Shown in pieces: positions 1 to 9,016 of a stretch of DNA of 64,000 nucleotides. Source of the stretch: CAWBVG01 sp963792175 (GTDB lineage: Bacteria; Acidobacteriota; Vicinamibacteria; Vicinamibacterales; CAVVIG01); assembly GCA_963792175.1 (NCBI GenBank), contig CAWBVG010000032.1:1-64000 (forward strand), given 5' to 3'. The position numbers were made by a program, and so were the translations under genes. Every line of letters starts with the position of its first letter. Within the stretch, counting starts at the first letter, position 1. Under the pieces are notes generated by a model. The model had not been told where the DNA came from. It ran no database searches and saw nothing but the letters and a program-made list of their open reading frames with translations.

Positions 1-278
1 CGAGCGGCCTCGAGCCGTCTCAGAATGAATCGTGGGTATTTGGTACGGAATGAAGTAGAATAAGCCTAACTGCAGTCCTGAATCTGCTGCCTGATTCTCG
101 CATCCGCTAGGCCCGTCACCAGCGCTCGTCAAGGCCAGGGACAACAATCGGACGCAATTGGCAAACACACTCTCGTAGAGAGCCCGCGACCGTTTCAGGC
201 GGCAGTTGTCTCCGGGGAATGCAGTTATCGCCTACTCAACAGGCACTGCAATCGACCCGGAATCGCATCGGAGTGGAC

Positions 279-639
279 ATGGTCAATTTTAGCGACGCGG
301 TGAGACTGCTGCGAGCCCAGCGGCAAGAGTTGTCCGATCAACTGGATGCGGTTGACGAGGCCGATCACCGCACTGGGCGAACCACGCGGCGTTCCCGGAA
401 CAGGTTTCGAGGGGAATCCCGAGGGGTCCGCGGGAGAGACGGTGACCGAAGTCATTCCGACAAGGCTCAAGTCGCCGAGGACGCTGAGCGATGAGCACCG
501 GCACGCTTTGAAGGAAGGCCGGCGCAGAGCGCGCAATTCAAAGGAAGTGGCAGCAGGCCGTGCGCGGGAAATGTCAGATCCGCGCCCCGGCCTGGCATCG
601 GCCTCAAGTCCAAACAATAACCCACATCACGGCTTGTGA
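279..639 (+). CDS. small hypothetical protein, frameshifted
   Basis: Protein of about 120 aa of unknown function. The N-terminal half is a charged helix (FSDAVRLLRAQRQELSDQL). The C-terminal half is basic and reads RTLSDEHRHALKEGRRRARN, with the look of a short nucleic-acid-binding or coiled-coil tail. The two halves lie in different frames; the switch falls near 350-360, and both halves are otherwise uninterrupted. I chose the ATG at 279 because GGAG sits 5 nt upstream; an in-frame ATG at 219 is possible. It ends 27 nt before the cold-shock gene on the same strand. No family is recognised with certainty. Confidence 0.45.
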
Positions 640-666
640 AGCAAGGGAAAAGGTAGGAGGACACGA

Positions 667-869
667 ATGAATGGAACGATCCGAACGATCCGCATCGACA
701 AGGGATTCGGCTTTATCAAGGACGATGGCGGCAAGGACTACTTCTTCCATCAGAGCGCGATATTTGGCGAAGGTCTCGATAATCTGCGCGAGGGCGACTC
801 CGTCAATTCGATGTCGGGCAGGGGCCGAAGGGTCCTCGGGCCGAGAACGTCCGCCGCACGTCCACCTAG
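667..869 (+). CDS. cold-shock domain protein (CspA family), one-base frameshift
   Basis: Single cold-shock (OB-fold) domain of about 67 aa, an RNA/ssDNA chaperone. RNP1 is visible as KGFGFIKDD and RNP2 as YFFHQSA. An excellent AGGAGG lies 8 nt before the ATG. The frame breaks at about 814: the nucleotides after GACTCCGTCAA read FDVGQGPKGPRAENV in the +1 frame and then stop at 867-869, which is the normal family ending. One base appears to be missing inside what should be a Lys codon (V-K-F). This is the clearest one-base deletion in the window and serves as a calibration for the other broken genes. Confidence 0.85.
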
Positions 870-944
870 AATATGGGGGCGCGGATCGCCGCGTGGGTAG
901 CTCGCGGGGGTAAGCGCCTCAACCTGCTGGAAGAAAGCCGCTTC

Positions 945-1008
945 GAACATACGTCACTGCTCTTCCAAGCCGGAAGTCGCAGGTTGGAGTCCTGAGGGCC
1001 GCGCGACC
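945..1008 (+). pseudogene. possible tRNA 3'-half remnant
   Basis: The stretch around CTCTTCCAAG (anticodon-loop-like, TCC), then CAGG-TTGGAGT-CCTG (T-arm-like) and a terminal CGACCA resembles the 3' half of a tRNA. The complementary strand also reads like a translated tRNA antisense (DSNLRLP). No matching 5' acceptor arm or normal D-arm can be folded from the preceding 60 bases, so this is at best a degraded piece. Confidence 0.2.
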
Positions 1009-1080
1009 AACCGACTTCAGGAACGTGGCCGGCGTGCTGGCGTACGTCGCGTTGATGCTTGCCGTCCTCGTTCCGGGTGT

Positions 1081-1850
1081 TCAATGACCCTTAGAACACC
1101 CGCGTGACACAGCATCGAACGCGTTGCTGGACGTGGAGAACCCGCTGCCCCCGAACGCTGCCGGGTCTGAACGAACAGCGCTTCGAAGCGCCAGCTGAAG
1201 TCGTGCCGATAGCCAACGCCCGCGCGCACGCGGTATCGTTGAAGCGTGGGTCGGAGGCCTCACCGAGCAGCACGAACAGCTCGACGTCGCCGGTCGCATA
1301 CACCGCCCCGTCCGCGGTCAACTTCTTGCGGTTGAAGGGATATGAGATCTCCTGGCGATCCCGCAGCCGCCACGTCGTGGTCGTAGCGCCGCCGTTGAGG
1401 GGGTCCTTGTTCTCGTACTCGAGACGCAGGAGATTGGAGGGCACCAGACGACGCAGCGGCTGTTTCTCAAGTTCGGCGCCGCGTCGCGCCCCACGATCCG
1501 CCAGCAGTCGCGAGAGGATATGAAAGGAGAGTCCGACCCGCGATTCGGTCTCGATGACGTCGTTGCCGTTCGGCTTGTAGCCCCAATCGACTTCGGCAAG
1601 CGCGTCAACCCACTTCGCGAGCGTGTACTGGACAGATGGCGTCACGTTCAGGCTGGCCCACCTGGACGTGCCGGCCGGCACTGGTGATCGATTTCTTGGG
1701 CTCGACGTCGACCTGCCACGTCAGGCGTCTAGTCTGCAGCCAGTCGATCGTGAAGTCGCCCCACAACTCGCCGGTCGACTGCGCCGCTACCTGGACGAGC
1801 CGGCGAGGCACGCCAGCAGGCACCCCACGCCCCACACGCCCGCCTGCCAA
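1081..1850 (-). CDS. DUF2490-like outer-membrane protein, frameshifted
   Basis: About 240 aa that read as a DUF2490-type beta-barrel protein. Fragments in order are GELWGDFTIDWLQTRRLTWQ, LNVTPSVQYTLAKWVDALAE, a WRLRDRQEISYPFNR strand and MRAGVGYRHDFSWRFEALFV, ending in SRGCSKGH. The pieces lie in three frames with breaks near 1680, 1220 and 1160. The N-terminal start and signal peptide cannot be fixed; sequence upstream of 1850 also looks shifted. The alternating aromatic strands agree with an outer-membrane location. Role unknown. It points leftward with no obvious operon partner; the two-component genes lie upstream on the same strand. Confidence 0.55.
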
Positions 1851-2086
1851 CGCCTCGATGACATCGCCTCACTCGTTGTTGTGCGGCAGCAGAATCGTCA
1901 TGCTGGCGCGGACACTGCCCGTTCTGCGCGGACCTCTGAATCAAACTACCGCCAGCAGGGAAAGGTCGGCTATGCGGACTCGGCGGCCGCGAGGTCTGAG
2001 GATGGACCTTCCGGGTGCTCAATCGTCAATCCCGGAATAAGTCCGGCACCCGAGAATCGTTTGAAGGGGTTTCGCCCTCGGCGAGG

Positions 2087-2459
2087 TCAGGTGGACTCGG
2101 TCCATATCCTTGTGATGGCAGCGAGCAGTTCGTCCGCGGCAGACTTGTTGAAGAAGCCTGACGCGCCGGCCGCCAGCACCTCATCTCTGATGTCATCGTC
2201 GGCCATGGCCGTGATCACGATGACTTTCGTGCCCGGATTCGTCTGTGTGATCTGGCGACAGACGTCCAGCCCACTGAACGTCCGCCAGGTTCAGGTCGAC
2301 CACGATCACGACCGGCTGAAGCCGCGCGGCGGCCTCGGCGACCTTGCGGCCATCAGCGATGCCGCCAACCACGTCGCACCCGGGTGACAGCGCGCGGCTA
2401 AGCGCCTGCACGATGCCTGGATGATCGTCCACGAGCAGGACGCGGGGACGACTCGGCAC
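2087..2459 (-). CDS. single-domain response regulator, frameshifted
   Basis: Stand-alone receiver domain of about 123 aa with no output domain. It begins PRVLLVDDHPG (acidic pocket), carries the phospho-acceptor Asp in VVIVVDLNLAD, then after a frame change near 2275 continues CRQITQTNPGTKVIVITAM and SGFFNKSAADELL (conserved Lys near the end), stopping at 2087-2089. The GTG start overlaps the stop of the upstream kinase by one base (TAGTG), indicating translational coupling. It is probably a phosphotransfer partner of the adjacent hybrid kinase. Confidence 0.75.
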
Positions 2460-5400
2460 TACGAGCCCGAGCGAACGTCAGCGTCGCGGGATGCGTGAAG
2501 CGCCAGCAGGTGATCGATCAACCGTTGCGTGTCGGTGCCCTTGACAAAGAAGCCGGCCGCCCCCGCATGCTCGAGCGCGTCCGCGGTCTCACTCCGAGCC
2601 AGCATCGACACGCCGAGGATCCTGATGCCGGTGAGCTCGGTGCAGATGCGCGCCGTCGCCTCGACACCGTCCATATGCGGCATCGAGACATCCATCAGGA
2701 TGACATCGGGCCGCAGCGTATGCGCGTAGGCGATAGCCTCGAACCCGTTGGACGCATCGCCGACCACCGAGAACTGCGGCCGCTGATGCAGCATCTCTCG
2801 CAGCGCGCGCCGTACCGCTGGATGGTCGTCGACGATGAGAATCCTGAGCGCGTCCGGGGACGCGCGATCGTCGTCGACCGCCAATGCGGCTCCGGTCAGC
2901 GTGAGGCTCAACTCGTTCGCACCGTCGGCGGTGTCCGGCGCAGCATCACGCGGCGCGACGAGACGGACCCGAGTTCCCCTTCCGGGCGCGCTGTCGATGT
3001 CCAAGCGGCCGCCGAGCAGCGTCAGCCGCTCGCGGATGCGGAACAGCCCCCAGCCTACCTGGCCGGCCTTCGATCGATCGTCCAGTCTCGCCGGCTCGAA
3101 CCCAGCCCCTCGATCAGTCACGGTGATGCACAGCTGATCGTCGGCATCGATCTCCACCGCCAACGTCACTCGATCCGTCTGCGCGTATTTGACGACGTTG
3201 AAGAGCAGCTCTCGGACCGACTCGAAGAGCAGCGTGCGGACATCCTTTCGCGCGGAATCTGCGCGCGGATCGGCGACGATCTGGACACTCAGCTTGTACT
3301 TCTCGCGTGTCCAGTTCGCCAGCCACGTCAAGGCGGCGGGAAGTCCGGAACGCTGCAGCACGGGAGGAAACAGCTCGACGTTCAGCGACCGCGCGACGGA
3401 CATCGCTTCGTCGAGCTGCTGTTTCGCCTCGACCAGCAGATCGCGCGCCGCAGCGCCAACCTCGTTCTCCCGCTTCAGCAGCTGTTCGAGGTTCAACGCC
3501 ACGATGACCAGGAGCTGCTGGAGCCCATCGTGCAGCGTCCTGGCGATCTGCTCGCGCGCATGGTGCTCGGCGAGCGTCAGGTCCCACGCCATCTGACTCA
3601 GTTGCGTCGTCCGGTATTCCAGTTCGGTCGTGCGGTGCTGAAGGGCCACCGCGGCACGCTGGCGTTCGGTGATGTCGGTCACGAACGCGAATGCGCGTCC
3701 GCCGCCCAGCGTCGGCACGTGATTGACGGTCACTTCGATCGGAAACCTGGATCCGTCCTTGCGCGTGCCGACGAGGTCCAGACTGCCCGCGGGGTTCATG
3801 CCGTCGCGAAAGACCGATGGAATCAGGCGCTCGATCGGTTGGCCGATCAGCTCTTCGGCGGCCCAGCCGAACATCACCTCGACCGCGCGATTCGCAAATA
3901 CGAGCATCCCACGCGCGTCCGCCGAAACGATGCCCTGCGTGGCGGTCTCGAGCAGCGTGCGCAGCGTGCGATCGTGGTCCTCGTCGCGACGCGCCTGGAG
4001 CGCCTCCTCAGTCCTGCGGCGCTCGGTGATGTCCAGTTCGAGTCCAGTGAGCCGCGTGGCGTGGCCAGTGGCGTCGCGATCGGCTCGTCCCAGACTCTGC
4101 ATCCAGCGCACGGCTCCATCAGGGCGTACGACACGGTATGTGTGATCCCACGTCTCCTTCGTCTTCAGAATCTCTTCGAGTATGCGACGCATCCGCGGGC
4201 GGTCTTCGACGTGGACGCGTTCGAGCCAGGTTTCAAATAATGGCGATTCCTCTGGCGTGAACCCGAATTGTGCGCGGAAGGTGTCATCCCAGTCGGCGTC
4301 ATTCGTGCGCGGGGGCCCATGTCCAGGAGCCGCCTGCCGACGCTTCGAGCGCGAGCCGGAGCCGCGTTTTCTGCTGCCGTAGTGCCGCTTCGGCGCGGGT
4401 TCGCTCGACGGCGTCCCAGGTCCGTTCGGCGACCTCGCGAACGAGCTCGATCTCACCCGCCGCCCACACGCGCGGCGTGTCGTGATTGAGGCCAAACGCG
4501 GCAACCATCTGCCCGTCTTTGAACCGCGCCACGCCAATTAATGCCGCGATCTGACGCGACCGGAACGCCGCCCGGTCGTCGTCGCTGAGCCGCTGATCCG
4601 TCCGCACGTCGTTGACAACGATGGTCTGACCGCGCCGGAGAGCCTCGCCCAGCGGGCCTCCCATCGTGATTCGCAGCGGCATGCCGACGAGCGGCTCAGC
4701 GCCGCGGGTGTGCTCGCGGCGAATGATGTACTCGCGGCCTCCCAGTTCCGCATAGCCGACGCGGGCCGCGCCGAGGTGCTCGCAAAGAAGCCTTGCCGCA
4801 GTCTCCTGGATGGCCGCCGCATCGTTCAACGGGCGGACCATGTCGTTCAGCCGGAGAAGAAACGCCAGTCGCTCTTCGTTCGCCCGCAGCTCGGCTTCCG
4901 CCTTGCGATGCTCGAGGGTCGCCCAGATTCGATCGGCGACTTCCTGAACCAGGGCAATCTCGTCGGGCGTCCACACGCGTGGCGAGCGGCTGTGAACACC
5001 GAACGCGCCTACGAAACGGTCGTCCTTGACCAGCAGTGGACAGGCGTAGGCCCCGATTTCCGCCGCCGCCAGCGCCGCGCGCTCCTCTGCCGTGTGCGGC
5101 CCGGTCGATGTGTCATCGACCGACAGCGGCCAGCCTTCCAGGATGTCTGCCGTGCGACTGCCGACCAGATTGCGCCACTGCAGGTGCCCGACCAGCGAAG
5201 CCACACCATCCACATAGTCGTGGACGACGACGCAGTCGTCGTCCTCCACTTCGGCGTAAACCACGCGGTTGACGCGAAGGTATGTGCCGAGCAGGCGGCA
5301 GGTCTCCTGAAGGATGCGCGCCGGATCGGCGAGCGGCCGGATGGTGTTGTTCAGGCGGCGAAGGAATGCTCGCCGGCTCTCACTCCTGTCCAAAGCCTCT

Positions 5401-5891
5401 TCCGCGCGGGCCCGCTCGGCGGCCGACCACGTCCGGTCGGCGGTGATTTCAACTAGTGCGATCTGGTCGCGGGTCCAGGTCCGCGGCGTGGCACTGTGGA
5501 CGCCGAACGTCGCCAGCCACCGGCCACTCTTGATCAGCGGGGCACCGACGAACGCCGCAGTCTCGCCCGCGAGGAGCTGCTCGCGCTCCGCGTCCGTGAA
5601 TCGCGGATCCGTCTTGACGTCATCGACGGCCACCGTCTCGCCCCGGCGGCACGCGTCGACGATGGCCTGGCCGAATGGGGCGAGCGAGCCTCGACCGGCG
5701 AGCGGCGGGACCCCGTCGGCATAGGCCCGGCTGATGACGAACTCGTCGCCATCGACATGCGCGTAGTGGACGCGGCTGGCGTGGAGATGCTCCCCGATCA
5801 GGCGAACCGCGACTTCCAGGATTTCGACAGGTTCCTTCAGCGGCCGCAGCTCCTCGTTGAGCTTGATCAGGAAATGCCACTCGGTGGACAT
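2459..5891 (-). CDS. hybrid histidine kinase: 3 GAF, 2 PAS, HisKA_3, HATPase, REC
   Basis: Cytosolic sensor kinase of about 1140 aa with no transmembrane segment. Three GAF repeats (about 15-165, 185-335, 350-500) share endings of the type FGVHS..PR.WT, so they arose by internal duplication. Two PAS domains follow (DADWDDTFRAQFGFTPEES, then VSADARGMLVFANRAVEVMF), then a HisKA_3 box with the phospho-accepting His in EQIARTLHDGLQQLL (about 782), a HATPase (GWGLFRIRERL) and a C-terminal receiver with Asp in ILMDVSMPHMDG and Lys in FFVKG. One frame change near 4318, in a run of G and C, joins the GAF part to the rest. The signal is unknown; GAF tandems usually bind small molecules or tetrapyrroles. 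It is coupled to the downstream single-domain regulator. Confidence 0.85.
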
Positions 5892-5925
5892 CTGTTGGCG
5901 ACGATTCTAGTCGTTTTCGATTCAG

Positions 5926-6126
5926 GTGCTTTCCGCGCGGGATCTGCGCCGCGAGCTCGAGTGGATTGCGAATACCCGGGATGAAGCAGGGTTCTTCGAT
6001 GTGACGCGCGACGGCAAGCGGGTCGTGACTCCGAATTCCGGAGTGAGCGCCACAAGGCCGTTGAGCCATGTGACGTTCCTGGTGAATTTCGCGGACGAAC
6101 TGCGGCGCAACACGACGGCAAAATGA
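5926..6126 (+). pseudogene. C-terminal fragment of a TolB-like/PD40-type protein (tentative)
   Basis: Reads GFFDVTRDGKRVVTPNSG and then SHVTFLVNFADELRR before the stop. This pattern (blade D-V-T-x-D-G-K-R followed by a V-L-N-W/F-x-x-E-L-x-R tail) is typical of the extreme C-terminus of WD40/PD40 beta-propeller or kinase-propeller proteins in Acidobacteriota. No propeller sequence precedes it, so it looks like a leftover tail. The start codon is arbitrary. Confidence 0.3.
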
Positions 6127-6193
6127 GCGGAGCATCGCGACGCATGGCCTACGATCGGCGGCGTCTCGGGCCCTATCTATTTTTCTGTCGAGC

Positions 6194-6222
6194 TTGACTC
6201 ATTCACGCACGCGCACCATTAT
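6194..6222 (+). promoter_or_regulatory. sigma70-like promoter
   Basis: TTGACT, exactly 17 nt, then CATTAT, in an unusually AT-rich patch of a GC-rich gap (6127-6433). It faces the secreted propeller-like gene at 6434, leaving a leader of about 200 nt. Nothing else is recognised in this gap. Confidence 0.4.
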
Positions 6223-6433
6223 TATCATCAATCCCTAAACCCTAGCGTTCCCACAGGTTGTGGACGCACTCGGCATCGGCCGCACTACGTGCCCGTGCGG
6301 GGTTGGGGACTCGCATCGTTTCGCTCGTCGCTTACTGCAGGGCTTCCCGGGACCCTCTCGTCGATCCAAACGTGAATTTCGCGGCCGACGCCGTGATCGA
6401 TACCCGTCTGCCCGACGGTCAGGAGAAGTGTTT

Positions 6434-7894
6434 TTGGGAACCCGCAAGATCCTCGGAATCAACGCCCTCGTCTGCCTGGTCACCGTTGGCGTCACCGTGG
6501 CACCGGCCGATGCGCAGACGACTGCGCTCGGGGGCTTCATGGATTCGGCGACCAGCGCCGGCCTCAGAGCGCAGTTCTCGGCTGGCGAGATTCAGACGTT
6601 CCTCCCCGATCGGGGAACCTTCAGGTTCCCATCGCCTTACTTCACCCAGGGAGTGCGCGTGACGAACGCCAGCGATTGCGGCGGGACAGATTGCGTCCGT
6701 CCGGTCGGCTACTCCTACTGGAGCAACAGCAACAACCATGTCGGCAGCGACACGATGTTGATTTTTCTGGGCCTCGAGCGCCGGCAAGGCGGCGGAGGAC
6801 CGACGCTCTTCAGCTACAACAAGCGCTCGGGTCAAGTGCGCAACGACGGCCCGCTTTTTCCAGGCGACAGCCCATTCAGCTGGGCCACCGGCGAGGGCTG
6901 GTACTTCAGCGCCAAGCAGCCGACGATGCTCTATGTCAACCTGCCGGCGACCTCCACCCTCCAGCGCTATGACGTCGTGAGCCACGCGCTGACCACGGTC
7001 TTCGACGTCGCCTCACGGCCGGACCTCTTCGGCACAAACCGCTACATCTGGCAGTTCCACTCGAGCGACGACGACCGCGTGCACTCGGCGACGCTGAAGG
7101 ACGGATCGAGCTATGCCGATCTGGGGTGCCTGGTGTACCGCGAAGACACGAATCAGTTCTCGTACTTTCCCCAGAAGGGACTGCGTTACGACGAATGCCA
7201 GATCGACAAGAGCGGTCGCTGGCTCGTGATCAAGGAGAAGATCGGCACCGATCCGTCGTCCGAGGTTGATGATCGCGTCATCGACCTGCAGTCCGGTGTC
7301 GAAAGGGACCTGCTCGATCGGAACGGCGCCGGCGGACACTCCGATACGGGTTTCGGCTACCTGGTCGCATCGGACAATCACAACTCGCTGCCGGGTGCCG
7401 TGCGCCTTTGGGACTTCAATCTCGATTTGCAGGGCGGAGAACCGGTGGCGTCCGTGGAGGGACAAGGCACGCTGGTGTTTCAGACGACGACCTGGGACGC
7501 CGATGTCGGCCACGTCGCGTTCGGCAACGCGCAAGCCGGCGTGCCGATTGGTCAGCAGTACGTGTGCAGCGCGAATGCCAGCCGCAAGGCTGTGTCGCGC
7601 GCGAACGAAATCCTCTGCTACCGGCTGGATGGATCGCTCGACGTCCTGGTCGTCGCGCCCAATCTCACCAGCCTCGATGCCTCCGGCGGCGGGAGCGACG
7701 ACTACGCGAAGCTTCCGAAGGGCAACCTCGACATCACCGGCGAGTACTACATCTGGACGGGCAACGCGGGGACGAACCGCCTCGATGCGTTCATCGTGCG
7801 CATTCCGAAGGACCGACTCACGGCCGGAGGCCCGCTTTCACCGTCCGCGCGGTCGATGCCACCTGCTCCCACGTCACCCGCTGCTGGCCGGTGA
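6434..7894 (+). CDS. secreted propeller-like protein of unknown function
   Basis: About 486 aa with a signal peptide (hydrophobic INALVCLVTVGVTVAPADAQ). I chose a TTG start at 6434 because AGGAG lies 8 nt upstream; the frame itself is open further 5'. The mature protein has repeated blade-like segments with W/G-D patterns (GYSYWSNSNNHVG, YIWQFHSSDDDRVHSA, DKSGRWLVIKEK, GNLDITGEYYIWTGN) and two Cys pairs, suggesting an extracytoplasmic beta-propeller. It is intact. Its last 77 nt overlap the convergent GT2 gene. It flanks the exopolysaccharide operon but is transcribed away from it. A surface or carbohydrate-binding role is possible but unproven. Confidence 0.6.
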   Translation: MGTRKILGINALVCLVTVGVTVAPADAQTTALGGFMDSATSAGLRAQFSAGEIQTFLPDRGTFRFPSPYFTQGVRVTNASDCGGTDCVRPVGYSYWSNSNNHVGSDTMLIFLGLERRQGGGGPTLFSYNKRSGQVRNDGPLFPGDSPFSWATGEGWYFSAKQPTMLYVNLPATSTLQRYDVVSHALTTVFDVASRPDLFGTNRYIWQFHSSDDDRVHSATLKDGSSYADLGCLVYREDTNQFSYFPQKGLRYDECQIDKSGRWLVIKEKIGTDPSSEVDDRVIDLQSGVERDLLDRNGAGGHSDTGFGYLVASDNHNSLPGAVRLWDFNLDLQGGEPVASVEGQGTLVFQTTTWDADVGHVAFGNAQAGVPIGQQYVCSANASRKAVSRANEILCYRLDGSLDVLVVAPNLTSLDASGGGSDDYAKLPKGNLDITGEYYIWTGNAGTNRLDAFIVRIPKDRLTAGGPLSPSARSMPPAPTSPAAGR

Positions 7895-8984
7895 GAAACC
7901 GGACGAATCCGACAAGAGCGGCCCAGTTCAACACGCACAGGGCGTACGGGACCGTCAGTACGTAGAGACGATGCTGCGCATGCCGATGCGCATGGCCGCC
8001 GAGGGCTGCCGCGTAGAACACAATCTGCGCCGCCAGCAGCCAGCGGTAGAACCACAGGTCCGCGAGACCGAAGTTGGCTGCGAAGAGAAGCAGCTGCAGG
8101 AACGGCGCAGCCAGCCGCAGCGCTTTGTGCGACATCGTCTCGAACCAGAGAGGATTACGAAGCGGATCGAACAGCCAGCGTTCCCGGGCGAAGAGCTGGA
8201 ACGTGCCCGCGATGGTCCGCACTTTTCTGATGAACTCGTCATGGCTGGTGGCGGGTGTCGCGTCGTACGCCCGCGCCGCGGATTCCAGGCACACGCGGTA
8301 GCCGCGCCGGATGATCCCGAGCGGAATCAGCACATCGTCGAGAATCGTATCGTCGGGAATTGGCTCGAACAGCGTCCGCCGGATCGCGTAAATCGCGCCG
8401 GTCGCGCCGACGGTCGAGTTGGTCCGGCTCTCGCTTCGCCGGATGAACTTCTCGTATCGCCAGTAGAAGCACGCGCCCTTTCCGATCGTGGCGCCCTTTG
8501 TCGGCGTCAGCATCAGCTCCCCGCCGACGGCGCCGACCACCGGATCCGCAAAGTTCGCAACCAGGGCACGGATCGCGTCACGCTCGAAGCGCTGACGCGC
8601 ATCTGCCAGCACGACAATCTCGCCGCGCGCGGAAGGGACGACGTCATTCAGCACGGCCGGCTTGCCCCGCCGTTTCGCGAATGCTCGAACCTGCACGCCG
8701 GCTTGCTCGTACTGGCGGGCTCGCTCGACCGTGCCGTCCGTCGAACCATCTGACGCGAGCAGGATCTCGAGCTTCTCCGGCGGGTAGTCGAGCGACAGCA
8801 GGTTGTCGAGTCGCGATCCGATCCGGTGTTCTTCGTCGTGTGCCACAACGATCACCGTGACCGTCGGTTCCGCGGCCCCGCGGTCATGCGCTCTCGGCCA
8901 CAGCTTCGCGCGGGTCCACGCGAGAATCGGATAGCCGAAATACAGATAGACCAACAGCGACAGCGCCATCCAGAACACGAACAT
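7818..8984 (-). CDS. membrane glycosyltransferase family 2
   Basis: 388 aa, intact. An N-terminal membrane segment (MFVFWMALSLLVYLYFGYP) precedes a GT-A domain: VTVIVVAHDEE, LLASDGSTDGT (donor-binding DGSxDGT), a GEIVVLADA(R) metal-site region and DDTILDDVLIPLG (acceptor-side ED/DD motif). The C-terminal third is hydrophobic, with several likely helices (LLLFAANFGLADLWFYRWLL). This is the processive or EpsG-like class of membrane GT2. It is the last gene of the leftward polysaccharide operon, 32 nt after the beta-helix gene, with GAGGTG as ribosome-binding site. Sugar specificity cannot be read from sequence. Confidence 0.88.
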   Translation of the reverse strand: MFVFWMALSLLVYLYFGYPILAWTRAKLWPRAHDRGAAEPTVTVIVVAHDEEHRIGSRLDNLLSLDYPPEKLEILLASDGSTDGTVERARQYEQAGVQVRAFAKRRGKPAVLNDVVPSARGEIVVLADARQRFERDAIRALVANFADPVVGAVGGELMLTPTKGATIGKGACFYWRYEKFIRRSESRTNSTVGATGAIYAIRRTLFEPIPDDTILDDVLIPLGIIRRGYRVCLESAARAYDATPATSHDEFIRKVRTIAGTFQLFARERWLFDPLRNPLWFETMSHKALRLAAPFLQLLLFAANFGLADLWFYRWLLAAQIVFYAAALGGHAHRHAQHRLYVLTVPYALCVLNWAALVGFVRFLTGQQRVTWEQVASTARTVKAGLRP

Positions 8985-9016
8985 GGGTCACCTCGGGATT
9001 AGCGGTCTTGGTCGGA

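Noticed and set aside
900..1008. Complete tRNA gene
   Set aside because: No acceptor stem pairs with the 3' end and the D-arm candidate is misplaced; only a 3'-half-like scrap can be argued.
2495..4240. 581-codon open frame on the + strand
   Set aside because: It lies antisense to the histidine kinase, is rich in Arg/Gln/His and has no family features; the minus strand shows clear PAS, HisKA and HATPase motifs.
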